Assembly (NCBI GenBank): GCA_041747855.1 | Contig: JBGTEJ010000017.1 | Span: forward strand, 9,757 to 73,756 | DNA length: 64,000 nt | Reading direction: 5' to 3' | Source: ZC4RG35 sp041747855 | GTDB taxonomy: Bacteria > Actinomycetota > Acidimicrobiia > Spongiisociales > ZC4RG35 | In this document: positions 50,001 through 58,228 of the stretch, one piece after another | Layout: every line of letters begins with the position of its first letter | Numbering within the stretch: position 1 is the first letter of the stretch | Notes under the pieces: generated by a model | The model's input: only the letters and a program-made list of their open reading frames with translations | The model's database searches: none | Told to the model about the DNA's origin: nothing | Translations under genes and position numbers: made by a program

Positions 50001-50507
50001 TTTGAGGATCCCGGCGGCCTCCTCGATGACCGCTCGGTGCTCCTCGGGTGAGGCGTTCAACACCTGACCGATCTCTCCCTGACCGATGATCACGTGTTGA
50101 TGTCGACCGACCCCCGAGTCCGACAGGAGGTCCTGGATATCGAGAAGACGACATCCGACACCGTTCAACTCGTAGTCGCTCGAACCATCCCGATAGAGCC
50201 GTCGCGTGATGGCAACTTCGTCGAGATCGAGATCGATGAGGCGTTCGGTGTTGTCGATGACCAGGGTGACCTCAGCCCGGGACAGAGACGGTCTCGAAGC
50301 CGTCCCCGCAAAGATGACGTCCTCCATCTTCGGAGTCCGGAGACTCTTGGGAGATTGGGTCCCGAGCACCCATAGGAGTGCATCGACCAGGTTCGACTTA
50401 CCCGAACCATTGGGACCGACGACGACGGTCACTCCGGGTCGGAATTCGAGTCGGGTGCGGTCCGCAAAGGACTTGAACCCGGTCAGTTTCAAACTCTTTA
50501 GATACAC
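47043..50507 (-). CDS. smc: Chromosome partition protein SMC
   Basis: A 1154-residue SMC: Walker A VVGPNGSGKSNLVDALLWVLG, Q-loop region, long coiled coils, a hinge near 490-640 (PEGLEAAVGAALAGWVDAVAF), ABC signature LLSGGERSLAALAFLFAIF and Walker B PFYVLDEVEAALDD. It loads at ParB-parS with ScpAB to fold and separate chromosomes. GTG start. Normal length. First gene of the smc-ftsY-cdd run. Confidence 0.96.
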   Translation of the reverse strand: MYLKSLKLTGFKSFADRTRLEFRPGVTVVVGPNGSGKSNLVDALLWVLGTQSPKSLRTPKMEDVIFAGTASRPSLSRAEVTLVIDNTERLIDLDLDEVAITRRLYRDGSSDYELNGVGCRLLDIQDLLSDSGVGRHQHVIIGQGEIGQVLNASPEEHRAVIEEAAGILKHRRRKERAERRLERTDEDLLRLNDIVSEIARQMRPLRRQAKAAERYDGVKTEVVSLRLYLGGHALTRHDADLVSAETERARLAQSVQADQTRVDELGRDLTVLTEESLRVGSELERDTSAAAMLETASERLGRIASVAHERRRAASGREEATVERLADLQTEKDQIIIELASLTAEKVGVEQTVAEAEARMMELEDEERVLAGQIALSPEGAQAAVSGELRGLEASLARDRREIGAVEHRLEVLRSQMTEELASMESINTEIRHLDTEVSVLQSEYEAKQTARKADQVRWEEAENASTDARVEVASLEARVEAIASTLEGRYDPETRELVETSKGAVGSLISQLDVPEGLEAAVGAALAGWVDAVAFSGRADLRAAVGSVKARGGGSAAVVAPRGSVQVPARRVAGSVGMEALIDLLGENASTELAESLLGDVVLAAGWASGWDLVAANPEIRVVTPEGDLISAHGARVANPDGAAPVMIEAAEVLLEKALTNQARASSIHTAVRREFESSRDIERTALEALETAETRLAGRSEAMARINQSVNGIRAEIERLEERVDALSTSVAGGEDQAKALRARIEALQGEEAELQRTWQEIESRRLQVAADREISRSTWQEHAGRLRYLIERERMLVDRRQRVDVEVDRLGTEPVGKIDVSGLKVVEDVSKRALRTLESALSVLRDRQAELRVVNSQTRDNFNRARDEHEARRTAIADARERIAALDIRITELRLHREAVVEAIRRDADSSPDVAYMAEPPGYPEGTDLEVVLESKLAELSRMGPINPLAATEFRDLDERHSFLQSQMADIEESRSELRKVITALEKEIDDRFQTAFEEVASAFERYFGVLFPGGRGRIRLGESGDAGSGVLIDAQPMGKKLSQMSLLSGGERSLAALAFLFAIFEARPSPFYVLDEVEAALDDVNLRRFIRIVEEFRGRAQLIIVTHQQQTMEAADVLYGITMEAGGTSRALRKDMAAVRNELTAIERTA

Positions 50508-50569
50508 AGCTTCCTACCTGGCAAATAACACGTCTGTGATTATCACCTCAGGCTAACAACAGAGCGAAG

Positions 50570-51400
50570 TCACTTCTGGCAAGACGGGCAGTAGTGCGAC
50601 GACCGGGCCTGCACCAGGACCTTCCTGATAGGGGTCTCACACGAGAGGCAGGGCAGACCATCCCGGCCGTATACGGCCAACCGACCAAGGTTGTCCCCCG
50701 CCCGACCGTCTGGAAGCAGATAGGCGAGGTCATCTAGTGTGGTCCCTCCGTGCTCGATGGCATTCCCCAGCACCAGCACCATCGCCTCGACCAACCGCCG
50801 TGCCGAAGCAAGGGAGATCTTTCCCCCCATGCGGGTCGGTCGGATCCCGGCCAGGAACAGCACCTCATCGGCGTAGATGTTCCCCAACCCGGCGACGACA
50901 CCCTGATCGAGCAGGAGGGCTTTGATCGAGGCCGACCTGCCACTCAACCTGCTGACCAGTTGTCCCGGAGTGGGCGGGTCGTTCCAAGCGTCCGGGCCGA
51001 GACGGGGCAGCGGAGAGCGGTCGATCTCCTCCTCGTCGAAGACGGAGACGAATCCGAAGGTCCGGGGGTCGATGAATCTCACTTCCACCCCATCGTCGAG
51101 TTGGGCCACGAAATGGGTGTGAGTGAGGATCGGGTCAGACCTCGAAGCGATGCTGAATCGGCCGGACATACCGAGATGGGCCACCATCGTCTGCCCGTCA
51201 TCGAGTGAGACCACCAGGAACTTGCCATGTCTCCCCGTCGAGAGGACAGACCGGTTCGACAACCTCGACTCCACCTCGGATCGGGAGACGTTGAGCCGTG
51301 CAGTTCGATCATGGTGCACCCCGACGCGCACCATCGTCCGCCCGATCAGGGCCACTTCGAGGTGACGTCGCGTGATCTCGACTTCGGGCAGTTCTGGCAA
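50570..51400 (-). CDS. mutM: Formamidopyrimidine-DNA glycosylase (Fpg/MutM)
   Basis: A 276-residue enzyme starting with TTG, giving MPELPEVEITRRHLE after processing: P2 is the catalytic nucleophile and E3 the acid. The LGMSGRF helix-two-turn-helix region, GLGNIYADEVL and the C-terminal zinc finger (CLSC..CPSC) are present. It removes 8-oxoguanine. Conserved position upstream of smc, but separated from rnc by the 51.4-54.2 kb insertion. Confidence 0.95.
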   Translation of the reverse strand: MPELPEVEITRRHLEVALIGRTMVRVGVHHDRTARLNVSRSEVESRLSNRSVLSTGRHGKFLVVSLDDGQTMVAHLGMSGRFSIASRSDPILTHTHFVAQLDDGVEVRFIDPRTFGFVSVFDEEEIDRSPLPRLGPDAWNDPPTPGQLVSRLSGRSASIKALLLDQGVVAGLGNIYADEVLFLAGIRPTRMGGKISLASARRLVEAMVLVLGNAIEHGGTTLDDLAYLLPDGRAGDNLGRLAVYGRDGLPCLSCETPIRKVLVQARSSHYCPSCQK

Positions 51401-51441
51401 GGTTCTCCAAAGAAACAGGGGCTGATTACGGTAGTTATCAG

Positions 51442-52326
51442 ATGCGGATACTCCCTCGTCGCCTCGGACAAGTCCTCACCAGCGCGATGACCACATTGGC
51501 CACGGTGTGGCGACCTTTGGCCCCAACATCTATCGCCGCATTCGTCCCGGCGAGCCTCCTCACTCTGCTCGTCTTCCACATGACCGGTTTCATCGACCTG
51601 GTGGAGAGGGTCCTCGCCGATCCGATGTACCTGCAGCGGATACCTGTCACCGAATACGACCAGATCGTTCGGTCCCTGATTCAGGTGGGTTTCCTGACCG
51701 CGGCCATACAAGGTGCGGCCACCGTCTTCGTCTTCCTGTTCGCCAATCGTCTGGTCCGGTCTGCCCTGATAGGCGAGTCGGTGTCGGCCCGAGAAGCCAG
51801 ACATCATGCTGCGGTTCGGATGTTCTCGGGGATCACCGGCGGACTCCTGGCTGCACTCACCGTGATTGGCGCATTGGTCCTGGGGTTGTTCGCATGGGCC
51901 TATGTGGTCAACCGACCTACATTCACCAATCAGATCTTGCTGGCAAACATCCTGTTGTTCGTGCTGATCTCGCCGGCGATCTGGCTGTCGGTCTCCATGT
52001 CCATGTTCACCTCGGTGGTGTCGTTCGAAGAGGCCGGGGTGAGTGGGTCGTTGCGTCGCAGCATCGATCTGGTGAGAGGACGCTGGGGTCAGACACTAGT
52101 CTTCCTGATCCTGGTTGGGCTGTTCGGGACCGTCGCCATCCAGTTGATTCAGTTGATCGCGTTGCCACTGTCCTTCGGCGGCCAGTCGAGTCTCGTCAGC
52201 TGGCTGGTCGCCCTCTTCGGCGTCGCCGCCCAGGGCCTCATCCTCGCCTCCATCGGCGCCACCTATGCCCACTGGTACATCGATCTGAGGGCCCGCAAAG
52301 AACCCGTGCTGGTGAATCAACTCTGA
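51442..52326 (+). CDS. Multi-pass membrane protein, GDPD-membrane-domain-like
   Basis: A 294-residue protein with about six hydrophobic segments (VPASLLTLLVFHMTGFI, LTAAIQGAATVFVFLFAN, GGLLAALTVIGALVLGLFAWAYV, ILLFVLISPAIWLSVSMSMF, TLVFLILVGLFGTVAIQL). SFEEAGVSGSLRRSIDLVRGRW is a motif seen in YciC- and glycerophosphodiesterase-membrane-type domains. No catalytic site. Divergent from mutM. Confidence 0.7.
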   Translation: MRILPRRLGQVLTSAMTTLATVWRPLAPTSIAAFVPASLLTLLVFHMTGFIDLVERVLADPMYLQRIPVTEYDQIVRSLIQVGFLTAAIQGAATVFVFLFANRLVRSALIGESVSAREARHHAAVRMFSGITGGLLAALTVIGALVLGLFAWAYVVNRPTFTNQILLANILLFVLISPAIWLSVSMSMFTSVVSFEEAGVSGSLRRSIDLVRGRWGQTLVFLILVGLFGTVAIQLIQLIALPLSFGGQSSLVSWLVALFGVAAQGLILASIGATYAHWYIDLRARKEPVLVNQL

Positions 52327-52511
52327 GTCATCTTGGAAGCACAAGGCATTGTTTTGCTCCCCCACTTCCCGTGGCTTCAAGGTAGTTGGCGGGCCGGCGA
52401 TCGGCTCTCGAAATGTTGCCAAAGGCGCTGCTGAGACGCGAGATCGGAGACTTCGTGCAATGCCCTTTTCCTCATAGAGAGTTCAACCAGCGCCGCTAGG
52501 CTCTATGGTGA

Positions 52512-52847
52512 ATGCGGAAAATGCGGAGAATGCTCCTCCTCGGTGGCATCCCGATTGTCTTGGCGTTGTCGGCATGCGTTTTCGCAACGCCTCCAGAGAC
52601 AGGGCCCGACTTCCGGCCTTCACGCTGGTTGGCAGAGAGGGACTGCCCTGAGCACCTGCATGAGTGCCGTTGGTTGTATGAGAGCAATTGCAATCTCTGG
52701 CCGAGCCGAGAGCTCTGTCAACCCGACGGAACGGTAAGGGTCGAAACGTGGGACTGTGGTGAGCTCGGCCTGGACGAGACGTGTATGCAGGAGCGGTACA
52801 CCGACGAGATTGGCGAGTCACCGATTAGAACCGTACTGATGCCCTGA
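52512..52847 (+). CDS. Small Cys-rich secreted lipoprotein
   Basis: A 111-residue protein with a lipoprotein signal (MLLLGGIPIVLALSAC). The mature part of about 85 residues has six or more Cys (DCPEHLHECRW, ESNCNLW, RELCQ, WDCGEL, ETCMQ), probably disulfide-bonded. Unknown family. TAGGCT lies 9 nt before the ATG. First of three exported proteins in a more AT-rich segment. Confidence 0.65.
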   Translation: MRKMRRMLLLGGIPIVLALSACVFATPPETGPDFRPSRWLAERDCPEHLHECRWLYESNCNLWPSRELCQPDGTVRVETWDCGELGLDETCMQERYTDEIGESPIRTVLMP

Positions 52848-52932
52848 CAGTAGATCCCGACTGAGGACCCCTACTGACACCGGTGGTGGTCCGATATGAA
52901 TATGCTGAGTCAACACACAGATTGGAATCCCG

Positions 52933-53397
52933 GTGAGGCTCTTAGGTATTGCGCTGGTTGGGATTGTCGCTGGAACATTTTCCTCGGTCGCAGTCGGGCA
53001 GATTGTCCTCGGATCCGATGAACCTTTCCTTTGCGAGCACGGAGCAATGGTGTCGATGGGGCTGCGGATGGGCTCATGGGACCTCTCACCAGAGGAGCTA
53101 GTCGAACTCATCGTTTCGGATGCACGGCTTGTCAATGCGACGTACGGATTAGAGGCAAGACACGATCATATGTGGGACAGAGTGCAGGTCGAATCTGGCC
53201 ATGAAGTCTTTCTGGTCAGCAGTGGCGGTTCGAGAGTTGCCGCTTTCGAGATCGACACGTACGAGGATGGGACATCTCAGATCGGGAACGAGTATTTTTG
53301 CCTAGACCTGGATGATCAGCTCGTCGATGTCACGTTTCAAGGACGTGCGTTCGGAAATCCGGACTTTGATAATGACCAAGAGGTTCCGAGTGAATAG
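52933..53397 (+). CDS. Secreted small protein, unknown
   Basis: A 154-residue protein beginning with GTG and a signal-like hydrophobic stretch (LLGIALVGIVAGTFSSVAVG). The mature part is acidic, with two Cys and a predicted beta-sheet region (HEVFLVSSGGSRVAAFEIDTYEDG). No motif recognised. It sits between a Cys-rich lipoprotein and a secreted protease and could be co-regulated with them. Confidence 0.6.
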   Translation: MRLLGIALVGIVAGTFSSVAVGQIVLGSDEPFLCEHGAMVSMGLRMGSWDLSPEELVELIVSDARLVNATYGLEARHDHMWDRVQVESGHEVFLVSSGGSRVAAFEIDTYEDGTSQIGNEYFCLDLDDQLVDVTFQGRAFGNPDFDNDQEVPSE

Positions 53398-53455
53398 ACA
53401 CGCGGGATTGGTGGAAAGGTTCATCCAAAGAGCAGCGTCCAGGAATAGGTACTAG

Positions 53456-54166
53456 GTGAGACGCCGAAAGCGACTCCAAGTGGTGATCTTTGTCTCGGCT
53501 TTCTTGGTGGGTTCTCTTGTTCCTAGTGCTGTCGCTGGCTTACAGCATTTTCAGTGGACCAACGCCGATGGATCAGACATCCTGCGGATAGATCCGTCTA
53601 GGTTGCCTCCCTTCGAGACACTGGACTTCAATGCGCCGATCATCGCTGCCGCGGCAGAGTTCAACTCAGTTGTCGGCTCCAGTTTCGAGTTTCTCATCTG
53701 GCAGTCGCCTCCTGCGATAGGTAACTGTCGGACTTACAGCTGTGCGGGGGTCCTAAGCAATCAGACCTGGATTGGCGACTATTGGACGTCAACCTGCGTG
53801 CAGACTGAGTGTTGGAACTTCACAGGCCCGACGACCTGCCAGATTGCCAATGCCTGCTTGCTAGGAGTAGTGAGCGCCCTATGTGACTCGGGCTGCGTTT
53901 GGGGCGACAACCTGAGGCGTGCGTGGGTCATCGTCAATCATGATGACGATATCTCCTGGAACCTCTCAGGCGGTGCAGCGTCAAACCAATACGACCTCCA
54001 GGCAGTCGTGACCCACGAACTCGGACACGTTGCAGGTTTTACGCACATCAATGTCTCGTGCGGGACCTCACTGATGTACACGATGTGCGGAAGCGGATTC
54101 CTGGGACAGATCGCTCCACGCACCCTCAGAGACCACGAAGAGGCTGATCTGGCGACCAAGTACTGA
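53456..54166 (+). CDS. Secreted metzincin-type zinc metalloprotease
   Basis: A 236-residue protein with an N-terminal signal (VVIFVSAFLVGSLVPSAVAG). The full metzincin zinc site HELGHVAGFTH (HExxHxxGxxH) starts at residue 187, and SLMYTM is a likely Met-turn. Seven or so Cys in the middle (NCRTYSC, STCVQTECW, TTCQIANAC, CDSGC) suggest disulfides. It resembles the matrixin/M10-like clan. A propeptide is not obvious. GTG start. Confidence 0.82.
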   Translation: MRRRKRLQVVIFVSAFLVGSLVPSAVAGLQHFQWTNADGSDILRIDPSRLPPFETLDFNAPIIAAAAEFNSVVGSSFEFLIWQSPPAIGNCRTYSCAGVLSNQTWIGDYWTSTCVQTECWNFTGPTTCQIANACLLGVVSALCDSGCVWGDNLRRAWVIVNHDDDISWNLSGGAASNQYDLQAVVTHELGHVAGFTHINVSCGTSLMYTMCGSGFLGQIAPRTLRDHEEADLATKY

Positions 54167-54329
54167 GTTAGTCCGGCCTCGGCTCTCCCTACCCTGGGTC
54201 ACTCTGAGTCCGATGGCATGGAGATGTCGTCTACCGATGGGGCGCGTGCTGCGGGAGCCAGCAGCCTTTGTCTAGGAACCTAGGAGCTCGCTATTGGGGA
54301 GCGCCCGTGCCCGCACGAGTACCCCCTAC

Positions 54330-54998
54330 CTAGCCGGCGGACATAAGCCTTATAGCTTGCCTGGCAGCTTCCTGTTCGGCTTCCTTCTTCGACCGACCTT
54401 CCCCGAAGCCTGCGGCGACACCCCCCACCATGACCGTGGCCGTGAAATGGCGGTCATGGTCCGGGCCTGAGCCTTGCACCTCGTAGTCCGGCCTGTCACC
54501 GACACGGGCCAGGATCTCTTGAAGACGGGTCTTGTAGTCCTTCACCCCGGGATGCTTGGCGCGCTCGGTCATCCGGTCACCCCACAGCTTGTGAATGACC
54601 TGGGTCGCAGCCGGGAGGCCACCATCGAGGTAGACGGCACCCAGGATGGCTTCCATCGCATCGCCCAGGATCGAGTCTTTCATCCTCCCCCCGGTCCGCT
54701 CCTCCCAAGTCGCCAACTCCACGAACCGGCCCATATCGATGCTGTTGGCAATCTCGGAGAGAGCGCTACGGCTGACCACCCCGGCGCGCACTTTCGCCAT
54801 CTGACCCTCGGCCAGGTCCGCGAAACGGTCGTACAGGAACTCGGTGACCACCAACTGCAACACCGCGTCACCGAGGAACTCCAGCCTCTCATTGTCGAAA
54901 CGCTCGGGATCGTCGGCGGTGACCGATCGGTGGGTGAGGGCGAGACGCAGAAGTTCGGGGTCGGAGAATACGTAGCCCAATTGAGCTTCGAGTGTCAT
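54330..54998 (-). CDS. rnc: Ribonuclease III
   Basis: A 222-residue RNase III. The signature ERLEFLGDAVLQLVVTEFLY holds the metal-binding acids, the second acidic site is SILGDAMEAILGAVYLDGG, and the double-stranded-RNA-binding domain ends GEGRSKKEAEQEAARQAI. It cuts rRNA precursors and duplex RNA. ATGA overlap with plsX. The 163 nt beyond its 3' end (54167-54329) show nothing recognisable. Confidence 0.95.
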   Translation of the reverse strand: MTLEAQLGYVFSDPELLRLALTHRSVTADDPERFDNERLEFLGDAVLQLVVTEFLYDRFADLAEGQMAKVRAGVVSRSALSEIANSIDMGRFVELATWEERTGGRMKDSILGDAMEAILGAVYLDGGLPAATQVIHKLWGDRMTERAKHPGVKDYKTRLQEILARVGDRPDYEVQGSGPDHDRHFTATVMVGGVAAGFGEGRSKKEAEQEAARQAIRLMSAG

Positions 54999-55963
54999 CC
55001 GAGCATCTCGGCCAGACGACCGGGCAGATTGGCCTCGGCGCCGTCAGAAGCCATGACGAGGGCGTTGGAGATCGCTTCACGGTTCGCCGACCCGTGAGAG
55101 ATCACGGTGACCGACTTCACCCCGAGCAACTGTGCCCCGCCGTAGGTCTCCGGTGCCAGTCTCGCCCTCACCGACGCCAGGGCAGGAAAGACCCTCTCCT
55201 GCATCTCGCCGGGCAGGTCCGACATCGCCTCATGCATGTACCCGGAGACCATCTTGGCGACCCCTTCTGTGGTCTTCAGCAGGACATTGCCGGTGAACCC
55301 GTCGGTGACGATCACGTCCACCTTGTCAGTGGCGAGGTCCCTCCCCTCCACATTGCCCACGAAATTGAGCTGGCTGGCCTCCAGCAGGGCATAGGCCGCC
55401 TTCTCCAGATCACGACCCTTGCCCCTTTCCTCACCAATGGAGAGAAGACCGACACGGGGGCTGACGACTCCGAGCAGGACCTGGACCGCCACCGAACCCA
55501 TCACCCCAAACTGGAGTAGGTGCTCAGGCTTGACCTCGGGATTGGCGCCGATGTCGAGCACCAGAGTCGGGGTTCCCGGTGTGGGGAAGATGGAGGCGAT
55601 GGCCGGCCGGTCCACACCCTTGACCCTGCCGATGATGATCGCAGCCGCGGCCATGGCCGCTCCGGTCGAACCCGCGCCGACGAAACCGGCGGCATTGCCT
55701 TCCGCTACGAGACGCGCACAGACGCTTATCGAAGCCTTCGGCTTTTCCCGCAGCGCTCGGGCAGGGTCCTCGCCCATCTCGATCACTTCAGGAGCGTGAA
55801 CGATGGGAAGATCGGCTTCGAAAGATCCCAGGACCGGGGCAACCACCTCGGTCTGACCCACCAGAACCACATCGACACCACGACGCGCCGCATCTACGGC
55901 GCCTGCAATGATCTCCACAGGGGCGAAGTCGCCCCCCATAGCGTCGAGGGCGATCCGGGCCAA
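54995..55963 (-). CDS. plsX: Phosphate acyltransferase PlsX
   Basis: The start is placed at TTG 55963, 4 nt after the rpmF stop, giving MARIALDAMGGDFAPVEIIAG, the normal PlsX N-terminus. Longer versions would read out of rpmF. VGAGSTGAAMAAAAIIIGRVKGVDRPAIA, LDIGAN and VTDGFTGNVLLKTTEG are conserved. It makes acyl-phosphate for phospholipid synthesis. 322 residues. Confidence 0.93.
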   Translation of the reverse strand: MARIALDAMGGDFAPVEIIAGAVDAARRGVDVVLVGQTEVVAPVLGSFEADLPIVHAPEVIEMGEDPARALREKPKASISVCARLVAEGNAAGFVGAGSTGAAMAAAAIIIGRVKGVDRPAIASIFPTPGTPTLVLDIGANPEVKPEHLLQFGVMGSVAVQVLLGVVSPRVGLLSIGEERGKGRDLEKAAYALLEASQLNFVGNVEGRDLATDKVDVIVTDGFTGNVLLKTTEGVAKMVSGYMHEAMSDLPGEMQERVFPALASVRARLAPETYGGAQLLGVKSVTVISHGSANREAISNALVMASDGAEANLPGRLAEMLG

Positions 55964-55967
55964 TGCC

Positions 55968-56144
55968 TTAGCGGGCCTCGATGACTTCGCGCCCGGAGTA
56001 AGTGCCGCATTCCTTACAGGCGCGATGGGGCAACTTGGGGTTGCCACACTGCCCGCACTTGGCGGTGGTCGGTGCGGTCAGCTTCCAGTTCGCCTTGCGG
56101 CTGCGGGTGCGAGAGCGCGACATCTTCTTCTTGGGGACGGCCAT
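55968..56144 (-). CDS. rpmF: 50S ribosomal protein L32
   Basis: A 58-residue protein starting ATG 56144: MAVPKKKMSRSRTRSRKANW, then a zinc ribbon CGQC..HRAC/KECG and GREVIEAR. Fits the zinc-containing L32 form. It lies between DUF177 (YceD) and plsX, the classic rpmF-plsX arrangement. Confidence 0.95.
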   Translation of the reverse strand: MAVPKKKMSRSRTRSRKANWKLTAPTTAKCGQCGNPKLPHRACKECGTYSGREVIEAR

Positions 56145-56163
56145 GGCGGCGCACTCCTTGGTC

Positions 56164-56655
56164 TCAGGGTTCTAACAGATCTTTGAGAGATGCGAAGGGC
56201 GAGTCGGAGTCGTCTCCGTGCCCGTCGCAAGGCTCTGTATTCAAGTCGGTTCCGCAGATTGGGCAAAGTCCCAGACAATCGGGCCGACAAGTCGGGGCCA
56301 ACGGGAGGGCCAGAGCCATCTCGTCGATCACCGGCCCGGCCAGGTCGATCTGACCCCCAACGACGGCATACCCGTCCTCATCAGGAACCTTGGAGTAATG
56401 CTGCGACACCGATACCTCGAGGGTCTCCACCCACTCGGTGAGACATCGAACACACACCAGATCGGCGTCAGCGGTGAGCGTCAGCTCGGCTTGAACCCCG
56501 TCGATGGTGCCGGTCACCAACCCGTCCACCAAGATGTGACCCTCGACCGTGGTCTCCCCAAGACGCAACGAGGCGGGGATCTGACCGGTGATCGGACGTC
56601 GCTTGTCGAGGTGTCCGATCAGATCGGCGACACGCATCAACAGCTCGGCTGTCAT
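56164..56655 (-). CDS. DUF177/YceD family protein
   Basis: A 163-residue member of the YceD/DUF177 family encoded beside rpmF. CVRCLTEWVETLEVSV and the C-terminal PTCRPDCLGLCPICGTDLN are the usual Cys-rich segments and may bind zinc. The family is linked to 23S rRNA accumulation in other bacteria. The start is ATG 56655. Confidence 0.92.
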   Translation of the reverse strand: MTAELLMRVADLIGHLDKRRPITGQIPASLRLGETTVEGHILVDGLVTGTIDGVQAELTLTADADLVCVRCLTEWVETLEVSVSQHYSKVPDEDGYAVVGGQIDLAGPVIDEMALALPLAPTCRPDCLGLCPICGTDLNTEPCDGHGDDSDSPFASLKDLLEP

Positions 56656-56676
56656 GCTCGGATAACACGCTGTCCG

Positions 56677-57216
56677 TCAGACAGGAACGTCTGGAGCTTT
56701 GGGGCGGGCCTGATGAAGCTCGTCCCGGGCGGTCTGGACCCGGTCGGTGAGGGCCCCTAGGAGAACTTCCATACGCTGGAGACCCTTCTCGATGTCGTCC
56801 TCAGCCTCCAATCGGAGCCGACGAGCATCCCCTTCGGCCCGTCTCACCAAGATGTTGGCCTCCTCCACCGCTTCAGCACGGATGTTCGAATCGGAGACCA
56901 GTAGATCGGCTTCCTTGCGGGCCTTGTCGATGATCTCCCGTGCCTTCTCGTTGGTCCTCGAGATGAAGGCTTCCCGCTCTCTGACCATCCATCTGGCGGC
57001 CCGCAACTCGTCGGGCAGACTGGCACGGAGTTTCTCCAGCATCCCCAGGAATTGCTCACGGTCGACCATTGCATTCGCTGAGAGGGGAACCGACTTCGCC
57101 TCATGAAGATGGACCATCAACTCATCGACAAGATCGAGAATGTCTCCCAGATCGGTCCGATTGGTGACGTCAACGATCACGTCCGTGGCCTCGGCCACAT
57201 TTGTTTCCTGGTTCAT
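56677..57216 (-). CDS. sepIVA: SepIVA/DivIVA-like coiled-coil cell-division protein
   Basis: A 179-residue, almost entirely helical protein: VDELMVHLHEAKSVPLSANAMVDREQFL at the N-terminus, then a long coil (RTNEKAREIIDKARKEADLLVS..AEAVEEANILVRRAEGDARRLRLEAE). The position next to DUF177, rpmF and rnc matches mycobacterial sepIVA (Rv2927c), needed for septation and envelope growth. AAGGAG lies 8 nt before the ATG. It could also be annotated as an ATP-synthase-B-like coil. Confidence 0.8.
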   Translation of the reverse strand: MNQETNVAEATDVIVDVTNRTDLGDILDLVDELMVHLHEAKSVPLSANAMVDREQFLGMLEKLRASLPDELRAARWMVREREAFISRTNEKAREIIDKARKEADLLVSDSNIRAEAVEEANILVRRAEGDARRLRLEAEDDIEKGLQRMEVLLGALTDRVQTARDELHQARPKAPDVPV

Positions 57217-57680
57217 TGCAACCGCTCCTTGAGTGCCTTCTCGACAATATCGGGGACCAGCCCGCTAACCGAGCCCCCTAGTTTTGCCACTTCCTTGACC
57301 AATGAGGACGAAACAAACCTTAGGTCCGGTCTGGTCGGTACGAACACCGTTTCCATACCGCTGAGATGACGGTTCATCTGCGCCATCTGGGTCTCGTATT
57401 CGAAGTCGTCGGCCGTCCTCAAACCCTTGATGACCACGTCGGCCCCCATCTCCCGGACATGGTCCACCAAGAGTCCGGTGAAGCTGGCCACCTCGATCCG
57501 ATCGCCATAGATCTCCCGGAACATCTCGACCCGTTCCTGGGTGCTGAACATGGGCGACTTCGATGGGTTGTCGATCACCGAGACCACTACCCGATCGTAG
57601 GTGGCGACGGCGCGATCGATCACGTCGATATGCCCGCTGGTGGGCGGGTCGAAACTACCCGGACAAAGTGCCGTCGTCAT
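57213..57680 (-). CDS. coaD: Phosphopantetheine adenylyltransferase
   Basis: A 155-residue CoaD. The nucleotidyltransferase motif PGSFDPPTSGH, VVKGLRTADDFEYETQMAQMN and the SSSLVKEVAKLGG C-terminal ISSS-like motif are present. It makes dephospho-CoA. It overlaps rsmD by 26 nt at its start and sepIVA by 4 nt at its end, so translation of all three is coupled. Confidence 0.95.
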   Translation of the reverse strand: MTTALCPGSFDPPTSGHIDVIDRAVATYDRVVVSVIDNPSKSPMFSTQERVEMFREIYGDRIEVASFTGLLVDHVREMGADVVIKGLRTADDFEYETQMAQMNRHLSGMETVFVPTRPDLRFVSSSLVKEVAKLGGSVSGLVPDIVEKALKERLQ

Positions 57681-58227
57681 GGTCGGTCTCTAGCTTCTGG
57701 TATCTGAAGATTCTGGTATCTCCGTAGCGCTTTTCGGTGGCAACCCGCCATGTTTCCGGTGGCGTAGGTTCGGCATCGACACTACGTCTGGAGACGATCA
57801 CATTTCCCCCGGCGGCAACCTGGCGGTCGAGCAGACGCATCTCCTCCTCCATGATCAGATTCGGCTGGTCCCAAGGCGGGTCCATGAACACCAGATCGAA
57901 TTGGTCACCTTCTTCCCGACCCAGAAACGACTTGACGGTTCCCCTGACCAGGGCCCCACCGAGGCCCACCGCGGTGATGTTGGATTCCAGGGCCTTGAGG
58001 GCCTTTCGTCCGTTCTCGACGAACACGACCGATGCCGCACCCCGGGACAGTGCTTCGAGGCCGAACGAGCCAGAACCGGCGTAGAGGTCGGCGACACGGG
58101 CGTCGACGACGAGGTCACCCAAGGATGAGAAGACCGCCTCTCGGACCCGGTCGGTCGCCGGCCGGGTGTCCCTTGTGTCGGGGGCCTTGATCCTCCTCCC
58201 CCGGGCCTCCCCGGCGATGATTCTCAT
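57655..58227 (-). CDS. rsmD: 16S rRNA (guanine966-N2)-methyltransferase RsmD
   Basis: The ATG at 58227, one base after the recG stop, gives a 190-residue protein beginning MRIIAGEARGRRIKAPDTRDTRPA. SAM-binding DLYAGSGSFGLEALSRGA and catalytic DPPW (VFMDPPWDQP) are clear. Longer frames read out of recG. Order recG-rsmD-coaD is conserved. Confidence 0.94.
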   Translation of the reverse strand: MRIIAGEARGRRIKAPDTRDTRPATDRVREAVFSSLGDLVVDARVADLYAGSGSFGLEALSRGAASVVFVENGRKALKALESNITAVGLGGALVRGTVKSFLGREEGDQFDLVFMDPPWDQPNLIMEEEMRLLDRQVAAGGNVIVSRRSVDAEPTPPETWRVATEKRYGDTRIFRYQKLETDHDDGTLSG

Positions 58228-58228
58228 G

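Noticed and set aside
54167..54329. Search for a tRNA or small RNA in the gap before rnc
   Set aside because: No cloverleaf, anticodon arm or strong conserved structure could be drawn.
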